From Bacteroidales bacterium (GTDB taxonomy: Bacteria; Bacteroidota; Bacteroidia; Bacteroidales; UBA10428): a DNA stretch of 64,000 bases. Within the stretch, counting starts at the first letter, position 1. The number at the start of each line of letters is the position of its first letter. Where the stretch lies: NCBI GenBank assembly GCA_016926235.1, contig JAFGOZ010000524.1:1-64000 (forward strand). The letters are read 5' to 3'. Shown here piece by piece: positions 28,164 through 37,314 of this stretch. Both the position numbers and the translations under genes were made by a program. The notes beneath the pieces are model-generated. The model worked only from the letters and a program-made list of their open reading frames with translations. It ran no database searches and was not told the origin of the DNA.

Positions 28164-30167
28164 TTGATAGAAACGCTGAAAACTGATAATACTATAAACG
28201 TTCCCAAGAATAAGGATGCACCCCCATGCATTTTATTGTTTTTTTCATTATTACTGGCTTTTTACCAGGCATATGGACAAGAAAATGGTGATATGTTAAA
28301 AACGGACACTGTATATGTTGTTGCTGGTCACTTTTTCAGTATTGGTAAATATGTTTACGAAATTAACTCAGATACAGTATTTATAATCCCATCGAAAATT
28401 GAATACAAAATAAAGAGAAACCCTGAATATAAAGCACAGGCATTTTATGATAGTCTGGAAGTAAAAGCATCAAACAAACGATGGAAAAAAGAGCTATATA
28501 ATTTATTGATAGATAACGATAAAGGAAAAAATTCAAAGCTATCCGTAAAAACACAAAGAAGTGAAGATCCTTTTATGCCTTATGAAGGTTTAATAATTAA
28601 AAATATTTATATTAAAAAGCTGGATGTTTTCGGGCCCACTGTGACGGATACTACCCGCCTGCCAAAAACATGGACTGAAAGAACAGGCAATAAACTTCAC
28701 TTGAATACAAATGAATGGGTAATAAGAAATAACATCATCATTAAGGAAGGACAAGTTATTGATCCATTTGTCCTGGCCGATAACGAGCGACTCCTGCGTC
28801 AGTTACCCTATATACACCAGGCGAAGATATATGTGATAAATGTAACTGAAACAACTGCTGATATATTAGTAATTACAAAAGATGTATGGTCTAATGCATT
28901 TGGGATCGCATTTGATAATACCGAAGAAGGCAGTCTGGAACTATGGGAAAAAAACCTTTTGGGATTAGGCAGGGAAATACAATACAACCTTTACTGGAAT
29001 ACTGAAGAATCACCAAAAACAGGACATGAAGGTATTTTTCATGTTCGAAATATGTATGGTACATTTTTATCAGGAACACTAAATTACATGGATGCATTTG
29101 AAACTCAAAGCTATGGATTCAACCTATCACGGCCTTTTTATACACCAAATATAAAATATGCAGGAGGTGTATCAACCCAAAAGATGAACACAGAAGGTAA
29201 TTTTGCCTATCCGGATACAGTATTGACACTTCCTGTTGAATTCTTTTATCAGTCTGCCTGGGTGGGCCGATCATTTTCAATTTCCCGGAAAAGTAAGTCG
29301 CATCCAAAAAGATCGAATTTAATCCTTTCTGCATCATTAAGTAATATAGATTATACCAAACGTCCGGATGTTGATATAAACACACGTTATGCCTATCATA
29401 ATCGGTTACTCTTCCTGGGAAGTATCGCTATAACACACCAAAACTACTATAATAGTAATCTGGTTTATAATTTCGGAAAAACCGAAGATATACCTTATGG
29501 TTCAGCCATTCAATTTACAATGGGACCTGAATACAACGAATTTAATACCCGCTTATACTTAGCAGGAAATATATCGGGTGCCAAATTTGACCGTAGTTAT
29601 AACTATTATTATGGAAGATATAGCCTGGGAGGTTTCTCTAATAATGGGAAATTGCATCAGGGAGTAATGGAAATGGAAGGAAATTATATTACCCGTTTAT
29701 ATACAATAGGAACTTATAAATTCAGACATTTCGTAAATGTCAGGTATTTAAGAGGAATAAATCGTTTTTATGACGAGTATACAACACTGAACGATAGATA
29801 TGGTATTCGAGGTTTTAAGTCGGATTCACTTGCCAACAGCAATAAACTGTTATTAAAAATAGAATCTGTAAGCTTTACCCCATGGGATTTATATGGTTTT
29901 CATTTTGCCATCTATGGTTTTGCGGATATAGGATTTATCGGCCCGGATAACAAAAGTATACTTAAAAATGATATGTATTCGGGAGTAGGTATCGGGATAA
30001 GGATACGAAATGAAAAACTTGCATTTAAAACCTTCCAAATCCGTTTTGCATATTATCCAATGCCACCAGCTGATATGGATGAGTATATGATACAAGTTTC
30101 TGGTGGTGATCCCATACGATTCCAGAATTTCTTTATACAAGAACCAACCATATTGGATTATAGGTAA
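28164..30167 (+). CDS. BamA/TamA-family-like outer-membrane protein with POTRA domain
   Basis: A 667-residue outer-membrane protein. A hydrophobic stretch at about 21-36 (CILLFFSLLLAFYQAYG) acts as signal peptide, although the N-terminus before it is unusually long. A segment around 145-240 (IYIKKLDVFGPTV, EGQVIDPFVLADNERLLRQLPYI, ETTADILVITKD) matches a POTRA-type module. The remainder is a beta-barrel of alternating aromatic/polar strands ending in a short terminal motif. The only start at the frame's upstream end is TTG 28164; the exact start is uncertain. It is probably an insertion or secretion pore of the Omp85 superfamily; its client is unknown. The gene follows the M49-like lipoprotein by 31 bp and is likely cotranscribed. 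Confidence 0.75.
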   Translation: MIETLKTDNTINVPKNKDAPPCILLFFSLLLAFYQAYGQENGDMLKTDTVYVVAGHFFSIGKYVYEINSDTVFIIPSKIEYKIKRNPEYKAQAFYDSLEVKASNKRWKKELYNLLIDNDKGKNSKLSVKTQRSEDPFMPYEGLIIKNIYIKKLDVFGPTVTDTTRLPKTWTERTGNKLHLNTNEWVIRNNIIIKEGQVIDPFVLADNERLLRQLPYIHQAKIYVINVTETTADILVITKDVWSNAFGIAFDNTEEGSLELWEKNLLGLGREIQYNLYWNTEESPKTGHEGIFHVRNMYGTFLSGTLNYMDAFETQSYGFNLSRPFYTPNIKYAGGVSTQKMNTEGNFAYPDTVLTLPVEFFYQSAWVGRSFSISRKSKSHPKRSNLILSASLSNIDYTKRPDVDINTRYAYHNRLLFLGSIAITHQNYYNSNLVYNFGKTEDIPYGSAIQFTMGPEYNEFNTRLYLAGNISGAKFDRSYNYYYGRYSLGGFSNNGKLHQGVMEMEGNYITRLYTIGTYKFRHFVNVRYLRGINRFYDEYTTLNDRYGIRGFKSDSLANSNKLLLKIESVSFTPWDLYGFHFAIYGFADIGFIGPDNKSILKNDMYSGVGIGIRIRNEKLAFKTFQIRFAYYPMPPADMDEYMIQVSGGDPIRFQNFFIQEPTILDYR

Positions 30168-30263
30168 GTTGTAACAATATTTTTTTCTCGTCATTCCAAA
30201 CAAAAGTATATCCTCTTTGTTATATATGGCAAATAATGATTTTATAACAAAAAACTTAATAAA

Positions 30264-30896
30264 ATGGCAGTATTAGTTGGAAAAAAAGCACCCGCGTTTA
30301 AAACAAAAGCCGTTGTTAACGGAGGAGAAATAGTTGAAAATTTTTCGCTTGAACAGTATATCGGTAAAAAGTATGTAATATTCTTCTTTTACCCGGCAGA
30401 CTTCACATTCGTTTGCCCAACAGAGATCCTCGCATTTCAGGATCATATCGTTGAATTTGATAAAAGGAATGTTGCGGTGGTTGGTTGTTCTGTTGATTCG
30501 GAATTTGCCCACTGGAAGTGGCTGCAAACAGATTTGAAAGATGGCGGAATAAAAGGAGTGAAATTTCCCCTGGTATCGGATAATTCCATGACAATCTCTG
30601 AAAACTATGATGTGCTGGCTGGTGAATATGATTATGATGATAATGGACAATCTAACTTTAACGGAACACCCATGGCATACCGAGGATTGTTTTTAATCGA
30701 TAAAGGCGGGGTAGTACGTCACCAGGTTGTAAACGATATGCCATTGGGCCGCAGTGTAGCTGAAACCTTGCGCATGGTAGATGCACTTCAGTATTTCGAA
30801 GAAAATGGGGAAGTATGTCCAGCTGACTGGAAAAAAGGAGATAAAGCACTTAAGGCAACCCAAGAAGGTATTGCTGATTATTTAGGAAAAAAATAA
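30264..30896 (+). CDS. ahpC: Typical 2-Cys peroxiredoxin (AhpC/Prx1 type)
   Basis: A 210-residue thiol peroxidase reducing hydrogen peroxide and organic hydroperoxides. The peroxidatic cysteine is C51 in FYPADFTFVCPTE and the resolving cysteine is C185 in GEVCPADW, as in typical 2-Cys dimers. The context resembles the eukaryote-like Prx1 branch more than E. coli AhpC. No ahpF adjoins it, so electrons probably come from thioredoxin. The gene is monocistronic, with 96 bp upstream and a repeat-containing gap downstream. Confidence 0.95.
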   Translation: MAVLVGKKAPAFKTKAVVNGGEIVENFSLEQYIGKKYVIFFFYPADFTFVCPTEILAFQDHIVEFDKRNVAVVGCSVDSEFAHWKWLQTDLKDGGIKGVKFPLVSDNSMTISENYDVLAGEYDYDDNGQSNFNGTPMAYRGLFLIDKGGVVRHQVVNDMPLGRSVAETLRMVDALQYFEENGEVCPADWKKGDKALKATQEGIADYLGKK

Positions 30897-31138
30897 CGCA
30901 GATCCCATTTAGGCAATAATTGCTAAACGAAAAAATGAATCTTTTATATGTCAATTAACTTTAGATCAATGGATAATTGGAATAATGGATAAATGACCGC
31001 TCTAGGGAATTAATTATCCAATTATTCATCAATCCATTCATGTAATTGCAATTTTCATTGAACGATTAATTGACACATTTTAAAGGTTCAAATTAACATT
31101 AAGTATTTTTTTTCACAAGTGTCCGACAAATATTTGTT

Positions 31139-31235
31139 TATCCACTACGTGGAATATAATGCTTTTGTAATGTCTTATTCTACAATACTTTATCCGCTAC
31201 GCGGAATTTCGCCGTAGGCGATTAAGTATTGTAGA
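31139..31235. repeat. Cruciform-type palindromic element
   Basis: Perfect 12-bp outer arms TCTACAATACTT (31179-31190) and AAGTATTGTAGA (31224-31235) enclose two small hairpins, CCGC-tac-GCGG and CGCC-gta-GGCG. RNA or single-stranded DNA of this segment would form a stem ending in two loops. A related half-copy (CCAC-tac-GTGG) lies just upstream at about 31142-31152. The remaining bases of 30897-31334 show only low-complexity GGATAATTGGAATAATGG-like sequence and no gene. Confidence 0.6.
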
Positions 31236-31334
31236 AAAAATGACCCCCTGGTTTGAAATACCTCGTATAGGTTTTACAAAATGGGCATTATAGCATTATT
31301 ACAATAATTTGCTCGGACACTATTGAATTTTTTT

Positions 31335-31367
31335 AAAAAAGCATCCTGGTTTCAGGGTGCTTTTTTT
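31335..31367 (+). terminator. Intrinsic terminator upstream of tilS
   Basis: Stem AGCATCCTG (31340-31348) with CAGGGTGCT (31353-31361), one mismatch, and a run of seven T. It ends 23 bp before the tilS ATG, so it either closes the peroxiredoxin-side transcript or separates tilS from upstream read-through. No leader ORF was found next to it. Confidence 0.7.
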
Positions 31368-31390
31368 ATATTTATACCTTATTATTATGT

Positions 31391-32731
31391 ATGATGCTTA
31401 ACAAACTCCAGAACTTTATATCTCAAAATCAACTTTTTACTGCAAACGATAAACTATTGATAGCAGTGAGCGGAGGTATTGATTCAGTAGTTATGTTGGA
31501 CTTATTAAACAGGGTAAACACAAACCTGGCAATTATACACTGCAATTTTTCACTCAGAGGAGATGAATCAGAAGGAGATGAAGAATTTGTAAAACAACTT
31601 GCTTCTAAATATAACCTGCCTCTATTCATCCGGAAATTCGATACCGAGAAATATGCCAATGAACATGAACTTTCTATCCAAATGGCTGCCCGTGAACTTA
31701 GATACAACTGGTTTGAGGAGGTAAGAAAGAAAGAAGGGTATACATATTTAGCTACTGCACATAACAAAAACGATCTGGTAGAAACTTTTTTTATCAATCT
31801 TACAAGAGGAACAGGTATTAAAGGCTTAAAAGGTATTAAGGCAAAAAGTCAAACAACAATCCGCCCATTGCTATTTGCCTCACGAAATGAAATTGAACAA
31901 TATTGTAAACACCAACAACTTTTATACAGGGAAGATTCCACTAATGCTCAAACGAAATATAAAAGAAATAAGATCCGGCATCAGATAATCCCTCAATTTG
32001 AAGAGCTTAATCCTGCATTTATTGATACAATGTATGAAAACATTATACACCTGAAAGATGTTGAAGAATTGTACTCCAAACATATTGATGTAATTAAGAA
32101 TGATATTGTAAGTTATCAGGACGATAAGGTTTTAATAGAAATAAATGCATTAAAAGATTATAGTCATCCTTTGGCCTTACTTTTTGAAATACTTATGCCA
32201 TTTGGTTTTTCAGGAGATACAATAAAAGATATTGAGGAAGTCTTAAATGCCCAACCAGGTAAGATTTTTTATTCAAAAACACACCAACTCATTCGCGACC
32301 GTGCGTTTCTGATTATTGTTAAAAATAAAACAGCTATCAGTAATTCGATTCAAATATTTGAAGATGACCAGGTAATTATTTATCCAATAGAGTTAAATAT
32401 AAAACAATTCAACAAAGCTAACAGTTGGTCATTTCCTAAGGATATTAATATTGCTTCTTTGGATGCAAACAAGCTGCATTTTCCTCTTCTTTTAAGAAAA
32501 TGGCAACATGGTGATTATTTTTACCCCTTGGGAATGACACATAAAAAGAAGTTGAGCGATTTTTTTGTTGATCAAAAAATACCTCTCAATGAAAAAGAAG
32601 ATATCTGGCTATTAGAATCCAATGGGCAGATAGCATGGATTATCGGCTACCGTATCGATGAACGATTCAAAATAACCGAAAATACAACAAATGTGATTGA
32701 GATTACTTATGTAAAAGAGGTTATACCCTGA
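31391..32731 (+). CDS. tilS: tRNA(Ile)-lysidine synthase
   Basis: A 446-residue N-type ATP pyrophosphatase that attaches lysine to C34 of tRNA-Ile(CAU), changing its codon and amino-acid identity. The PP-loop is SGGIDSV at 27-33. Further family motifs are IHCNFSLRGDES, ATAHNKNDLVETFFINL and IRPLL, and the TilS C-terminal domain carries LLLRKWQHGDYFYPLGM. Two ATG codons begin the frame; the first at 31391 is used. The 3' end overlaps the convergent YhcH-type gene by 11 bp. Confidence 0.95.
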   Translation: MMLNKLQNFISQNQLFTANDKLLIAVSGGIDSVVMLDLLNRVNTNLAIIHCNFSLRGDESEGDEEFVKQLASKYNLPLFIRKFDTEKYANEHELSIQMAARELRYNWFEEVRKKEGYTYLATAHNKNDLVETFFINLTRGTGIKGLKGIKAKSQTTIRPLLFASRNEIEQYCKHQQLLYREDSTNAQTKYKRNKIRHQIIPQFEELNPAFIDTMYENIIHLKDVEELYSKHIDVIKNDIVSYQDDKVLIEINALKDYSHPLALLFEILMPFGFSGDTIKDIEEVLNAQPGKIFYSKTHQLIRDRAFLIIVKNKTAISNSIQIFEDDQVIIYPIELNIKQFNKANSWSFPKDINIASLDANKLHFPLLLRKWQHGDYFYPLGMTHKKKLSDFFVDQKIPLNEKEDIWLLESNGQIAWIIGYRIDERFKITENTTNVIEITYVKEVIP

Positions 32732-33167
32732 CTTTTACTACTACTTTTTTTACCTTTGCACTACTATTTCTTACGCTGGGTTGATGCAAATCGCCAGGAA
32801 AGAAAATAGCAAACATACCTTCCTCCACAGTTACTAGTGATGTTACTTCTTTGTAAAACACACAGTCTTTTTCCTCGTTGTAAACCTGAACGGGTATCTG
32901 GTTAGCAAGAGGCAAGTAACCCATTTTTTCATCCCCGGAAATCATGTACTGTACGTCAATATACCTTTTATGTGCTTCAACCTTACAGTTTTCGATATCC
33001 TTAGGTTCATACTCACTGACAGAAGCAAAAATATTGTCTCCATCAATAATATGTTTTCCTGTGGCCATTTTTTTCAGGTCAGTTTCCTTTAAAAAATTAA
33101 GCGCTTTCACCAAACGGTCGCTTAAACCGGAATAAAGCTTTATATTCTCCAATTTATCAACTATCAT
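32721..33167 (-). CDS. YhcH/YjgK/YiaL family protein
   Basis: A 148-residue single-domain cupin-like protein of the DUF386 family, whose E. coli members (NanQ/YhcH, EbgC, YiaL) are linked to sugar metabolism, with anomerase activity shown for NanQ. Diagnostic parts are VEAHKRYIDVQYMISGDEKMGY (about 84-105) with the conserved HxxYxDxQ-type motif, and the metal-binding PGDLHQP near 127. The sugar substrate here is unknown. It stands alone, converging with tilS. Confidence 0.88.
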   Translation of the reverse strand: MIVDKLENIKLYSGLSDRLVKALNFLKETDLKKMATGKHIIDGDNIFASVSEYEPKDIENCKVEAHKRYIDVQYMISGDEKMGYLPLANQIPVQVYNEEKDCVFYKEVTSLVTVEEGMFAIFFPGDLHQPSVRNSSAKVKKVVVKVRV

Positions 33168-33281
33168 GGATGTAGTATTTTAGTTTAACGCTGCAAATAT
33201 ATGGAATAATGTATATTATGGCAATAGCAAAAAAAAATCGGACTAAAATAATTCAAATATTAAAACAGGTGCATTAACAAA

Positions 33282-33302
33282 AAGTGCGCTAAAGCGCACT
33301 AA
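33282..33302. terminator. Hairpin between aroC and the YhcH-type gene
   Basis: A perfect stem AGTGCGCT (33283-33290) and AGCGCACT (33293-33300) with a 2-nt loop follows aroC on the minus strand. A-runs flank it on the left and weak T-richness follows on the right, so termination of the aro operon is plausible but not strong. Confidence 0.45.
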
Positions 33303-33355
33303 TTATTGTCCCGAATATCATGATGCTATAACCTGACCAAAGTCGGGTGCTGTTT

Positions 33356-34348
33356 TTATCCTATAATTCTCTCAATACGCTGTTCCAACATCATCAAATC
33401 AGCCAATACAATTGCAGTAGCTGCTTCGATTACCACCGGAATGCGCAGGGCTATACAGGTATCGTGTCTGCCTTCTACCTCAAGATCTTCCATCTTGCCG
33501 GTTTTTATGTTTATTGTATGTTGCTTTTGGCTGGTACTTGATGTTGGTTTTACCACCACTCTGAATATTAGGTCATTTCCGTTTGATATACCACCATTAA
33601 TTCCTCCGGCATGGTTGGTTTCTGTCTTCCCATTCAGATCTACAATACAGTCATTATGCTCACTGCCTGTCATTTCTGCTGCTTTAAAGCCGGCCCCAAA
33701 TTCAATTCCTTTAATTGCAGGAACTGAAAAGATCATATGGCTTAATACCGCTTCTACTGAATCAAAGAATGGTTCGCCTATTCCAACCGGCATATTGGTT
33801 GCAGTGCATTGGATAATTCCTCCGATGGAATCCTTTTGTTTAACAGCTTCTAAAACCCTTTTCTCAATGTCTTTACTCCCCCCCACTTCCAGCAACTCGC
33901 TTGTAACAGTCACCGGGTTTATTATTTTCCTGGCAATAACACCTGCTGCGACCAAACCCAGTGTTATTCTTCCGGAAAAATGACCCCCACCCCGGTAATC
34001 TCCAAATCCTCCATATTTCTTTCCGGCAACAAAATCAGCATGTCCGGGACGAGGAGTTTCCCTCAGTTTACTATAATCTTTGCTGCGTGTATTGGTATTC
34101 TCAAACCATATGGTAATTGGCGCTCCGGTAGTAGTATCGTTAAAAACCCCACTTACAATTTTAGGAATGTCGGCTTCCTGACGGGGAGTAGTACCCACTG
34201 CTCCGGCCTTGCGTCGTGAAAAGTCTTTTTCAAAATCTTCCAATTTCAATGAAAGTCCGGCAGGACAACCATCAATAACAATACCTACTGCATTTCCATG
34301 AGATTCACCGAAAATACTCACCCTGAATATTCTTCCAAAACTGTTCAT
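33356..34348 (-). CDS. aroC: Chorismate synthase
   Basis: A 330-residue FMN-dependent enzyme converting EPSP to chorismate, the last common step of aromatic amino acid synthesis. Signatures are FGRIFRVSIFGESHG at the N-terminus, TPRPGHADF and FGDYRGGGHFSGRIT (about 108-128), and GRHDTCIALRIPVVIEA near the C-terminus. It is slightly shorter than the common 350-360 residues but has all conserved blocks. It is the last gene of the pheA-aroF-aroB-aroD-aroC run, 8 bp after aroD. Confidence 0.96.
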   Translation of the reverse strand: MNSFGRIFRVSIFGESHGNAVGIVIDGCPAGLSLKLEDFEKDFSRRKAGAVGTTPRQEADIPKIVSGVFNDTTTGAPITIWFENTNTRSKDYSKLRETPRPGHADFVAGKKYGGFGDYRGGGHFSGRITLGLVAAGVIARKIINPVTVTSELLEVGGSKDIEKRVLEAVKQKDSIGGIIQCTATNMPVGIGEPFFDSVEAVLSHMIFSVPAIKGIEFGAGFKAAEMTGSEHNDCIVDLNGKTETNHAGGINGGISNGNDLIFRVVVKPTSSTSQKQHTINIKTGKMEDLEVEGRHDTCIALRIPVVIEAATAIVLADLMMLEQRIERIIG

Positions 34349-34356
34349 TGTTCCTG

Positions 34357-34995
34357 TTATAGTTTTTTAATTAAATTCAATATTTCAATCAGCTGATCCT
34401 TTGTAACCTGGCCGGGAGCTGTTTCTTTCCCCTTTTCAAGGGTCGCAAAAGTAAACTCTGCATGAAACAGGGGAGCCATCAGGCGCGTTATCTTACCTGC
34501 ATCTCCCATCCCAAGCGCTACTATTCGTTTACCTAAGCTATATAGGGACAGTATCTTGGCTGCGTCTTTCATGTCATTTGCCATCGTAGCAACTTTTGCT
34601 ACGTCTGCACCCATACTATACATCTCCTCCACCATTTTGTTCAATTCAACAATGTCCGGGGTATTTGAATAGTTATGATAAGAGAGGATGACATCGCATT
34701 CGTTTAGTTTTGCGACCTGAATCAGTTCCTTCCGGATTGTTTCAGGGGCTTCCATCTCTATATCTATATAACTTGCTCCTGATTGAATGGCCATAGTTAG
34801 TGATCTCATTTGCTTTTCATCCGGATATTGTTTTGGTCGACATGTTGCCACCAGCTTTTTCCCGGCTGAAAATATCTTTTTAATATCTGCGTCACAATAA
34901 TTCACTAAATCCAGTCGAATTTCAGCCATTTCAACCTGGCTAAGCAGGTTCAGACACTGTGAGGGATCCTTTTCAGCGAGGCTAATGCAAATCAT
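34357..34995 (-). CDS. aroD: 3-Dehydroquinate dehydratase, type I
   Basis: A 212-residue class I (Schiff-base) dehydroquinase making 3-dehydroshikimate. The catalytic histidine is in SYHNYSNTP and the Schiff-base lysine in ADVAKVATMA, with the AEIRLDLV entry strand near residue 25. The start overlaps the aroB end by 14 bp, which points to translational coupling. In many Bacteroidota this step uses the unrelated type II enzyme, so the type I choice is worth noting. Confidence 0.92.
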   Translation of the reverse strand: MICISLAEKDPSQCLNLLSQVEMAEIRLDLVNYCDADIKKIFSAGKKLVATCRPKQYPDEKQMRSLTMAIQSGASYIDIEMEAPETIRKELIQVAKLNECDVILSYHNYSNTPDIVELNKMVEEMYSMGADVAKVATMANDMKDAAKILSLYSLGKRIVALGMGDAGKITRLMAPLFHAEFTFATLEKGKETAPGQVTKDQLIEILNLIKKL

Positions 34996-36010
34996 TTAAC
35001 AGTTCCTCCAGTTTATTTACAGCAACAGGTTCAAAAGTCGCTTCTCCAATGCCTTTAAGAATAACAAAAGAGATTTTATCGCCTGCCCTCTTTTTATCTT
35101 TTTTCATGGCATTTGCCATCATAGTTGATTCCTGATTTAATTCTGTGGGCAAACCCAGCTTCATAAGCAAGCTGGTAATCCTGTCTACATCAGGTTGAGA
35201 CAGAAAACCCTTTTGCATGGAGAATTTTGCTGCATCGACCATTCCTATGCTTACAGCTTCTCCATGAGTAAGCGTTCCCAGTTTTTCATAGGCATGCCCG
35301 AATGTATGTCCAAAGTTGAGCTTTTTCCTTTCCCCACTTTCTTTCTCATCTGCTTCAACAACTTCAGCTTTAATACACACGGAGTCGTACACCATCTTTT
35401 CAATCACATCTTTATCGAGAGCTAATGCCTTTTCATAGTTATTTTCAATATACTCAAAAAGATCTTTACGTTTAATCAACCCTGCTTTCACTATTTCAGC
35501 AAACCCGGTAGCAATTTCTCTTTTATCAAGAGTTGTGAGCATTTCGAGATCACAGATTACAAATTCAGGCTGATTGAAAACACCAATCATGTTTTTATAT
35601 CCTTTAAAATTTACTCCGTTTTTGCCACCAACACTGGCATCTACCTGGGCAAGCAAGGTAGATGAAACAAAACCAAAGTGAACCCCACGCATATAGATGG
35701 AAGCTGCTATCCCAGTGATATCACAAACGATACCGCCACCAATCCCAACAATAAAGCTTGACCGGTCAGCTTCAAACTCAACCAATTTCTCAAAGATATA
35801 GTCAAGTGTTTCCAGGGTTTTATTTTTCTCTCCCATTCCAATCTCAATTACATCATAATTTGCAAATTGATGTCCGTATAGCTTTCGAACGTTGGTATCA
35901 GTAATTACGATGACCTTTGTATCCGGCAAATATTTCGATAAATTGGCGATACTTTCTCCAATAAGTATTCTCGAATCCTTTGTTTCGGTTTTAATAATCA
36001 GTTCTCTCAT
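34982..36010 (-). CDS. aroB: 3-Dehydroquinate synthase
   Basis: A 342-residue NAD- and metal-dependent cyclase converting DAHP to 3-dehydroquinate. Visible blocks are the NAD-binding VGIGGGIVCDITGIAASIYMRG (about 88-109), TTLLAQVDASVGGKNGVNF-type sequence near 120, and the metal site E...GHTFGHAYE with H. The length is typical. It overlaps aroF by 4 bp at its start and aroD by 14 bp at its end. Confidence 0.96.
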   Translation of the reverse strand: MRELIIKTETKDSRILIGESIANLSKYLPDTKVIVITDTNVRKLYGHQFANYDVIEIGMGEKNKTLETLDYIFEKLVEFEADRSSFIVGIGGGIVCDITGIAASIYMRGVHFGFVSSTLLAQVDASVGGKNGVNFKGYKNMIGVFNQPEFVICDLEMLTTLDKREIATGFAEIVKAGLIKRKDLFEYIENNYEKALALDKDVIEKMVYDSVCIKAEVVEADEKESGERKKLNFGHTFGHAYEKLGTLTHGEAVSIGMVDAAKFSMQKGFLSQPDVDRITSLLMKLGLPTELNQESTMMANAMKKDKKRAGDKISFVILKGIGEATFEPVAVNKLEELLNDLH

Positions 36011-37095
36011 TCGTTTTTCAACATTATTTGTTCCTGATGGTTAATTGATTCCTGGTGGATAGCATAAAAAATGCGTTTTGTAAATTCTTCACTAAGACCT
36101 TTATTTTGGCCGTTTGCAATATGGCGGCTCAGTATCTCGTCCCATCTTTTGCTTTGCAATATAGCAATATTATTCTTCTTTTTATAGGCTCCAATCTCAT
36201 CTGAAATTTTCATCCGTTTTTCAAAAATCTCCATTATGTCATTATCCAGCTTGTCTATCTGGGCACGCAACTGCTCAATCGTAAACATTAAGCCATTTTC
36301 CACCTCAGGTTTCCTTATCACAATTTTCTTTAATAATTCTTTTAATTCATCCGGAGTTATTTGTTGCTTTGCATCACTTAATGCCTTATCCGGTCTTATA
36401 TGCGATTCTATGATTAACCCGTCAAAGTTAAGGTCCATAGCTTTTTGCGAAACCTGGAATAAATTTTCACGATTTCCACAAATATGACTTGGATCTGTTA
36501 TGATAGGAAGATCAGGTATACGTCTCCTTATTTCAATAGGCAGCTGCCATTGAGGATGATTCCTGTAAATGGAATCCTGAAAGCTGGCAAATCCCCTATG
36601 AATTACTGCAAGCTTTTTGATACCTGCATTATACAACCTCTCAACGGCTCCAATCCACAACTCAACATCAGGATTTACAGGATTTTTAATCAACACTGGG
36701 ATATTCATTCCTTTTAGAGTATCCGCAATTTCCTGCACAGCAAAGGGATTAGCGGTAGTCCTTGCACCAATCCATAATATATCAACCCCAAATTTCAATG
36801 CTTCGTAAACATGTTTTACGTTGGCAACCTCAACAGCGGTATACATTCCCAGCTCATCTTTGACCATTTTTAACCATGGCAGGGCAACCGAACCTAATCC
36901 CTCGAAAGAATTGGGACGGGTACGAGGTTTCCATATTCCTGCCCTAAAGATCTTTATTCCATTTTCTGACAATTGCCGGGCTGTTTCCATTACCTGCTCT
37001 TCCGATTCCGCACTACACGGACCGGCAATCACCAATGGGCGTTGTTCGTTAACACCCTGGAAGGTGAACTTATCGAATTTCATAACTATGCTCAT
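36007..37095 (-). CDS. aroF: Bifunctional DAHP synthase / chorismate mutase
   Basis: A 362-residue fusion. Residues 1 to about 265 are a class I beta-type DAHP synthase (GPCSAESEEQVMETA, FRAGIWKPRTRPNSFEG, ITDPSHICGNR). It condenses PEP and erythrose-4-phosphate. Residues about 270-362 are an AroQ-type chorismate mutase (LRAQIDKLDNDIMEIFEKRMKISDEIGAYKK). This arrangement is standard in Bacteroidota and allows feedback by prephenate/chorismate through the mutase domain. The start could be the internal Met4 (MKFDKF). It overlaps aroB by 4 bp. Upstream, 219 bp separate it from pheA. Confidence 0.93.
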   Translation of the reverse strand: MSIVMKFDKFTFQGVNEQRPLVIAGPCSAESEEQVMETARQLSENGIKIFRAGIWKPRTRPNSFEGLGSVALPWLKMVKDELGMYTAVEVANVKHVYEALKFGVDILWIGARTTANPFAVQEIADTLKGMNIPVLIKNPVNPDVELWIGAVERLYNAGIKKLAVIHRGFASFQDSIYRNHPQWQLPIEIRRRIPDLPIITDPSHICGNRENLFQVSQKAMDLNFDGLIIESHIRPDKALSDAKQQITPDELKELLKKIVIRKPEVENGLMFTIEQLRAQIDKLDNDIMEIFEKRMKISDEIGAYKKKNNIAILQSKRWDEILSRHIANGQNKGLSEEFTKRIFYAIHQESINHQEQIMLKNE

Positions 37096-37139
37096 TTTTT
37101 TATTTTATATTATTCATTTTTATCTATTATAATCGATGA

Positions 37140-37314
37140 CTTTACTCTTTGAGCCCGGGAATTAAGAATACAGGAGTCAGAATTCAGCAATCAGTTTTAC
37201 TTTTGTTCTGCTACTGCCACTGCTACTGTAACTGCCACTGCCACTCTCCGCTCACTCTCTCACTCTCATATCTTCGGTCTTCTGACCTCGGTATTCGGTC
37301 TCCGGTCCTCTATC
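37140..37314. repeat. Low-complexity spacer between pheA and aroF
   Basis: The gap contains short C/T-rich near-repeats: a run of CTGCTACTGCCA-type hexamers (about 37209-37247) and CGGTCTTC/CGGTATTC/CGGTCTCC units (about 37275-37300). No gene, terminator or second leader peptide was found here. Read-through from pheA into aroF is therefore possible but not shown. Confidence 0.5.

Noticed and set aside
31335..31367. Attenuator or riboswitch before tilS
   Set aside because: There is a terminator hairpin 23 bp before the ATG, but no leader ORF, alternative pairing or conserved aptamer-like sequence was seen; it more likely ends upstream transcription.
33441..33983. 180-residue plus-strand frame inside aroC
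   Set aside because: Antisense shadow of a clearly conserved enzyme gene; its composition mirrors the aroC codons.
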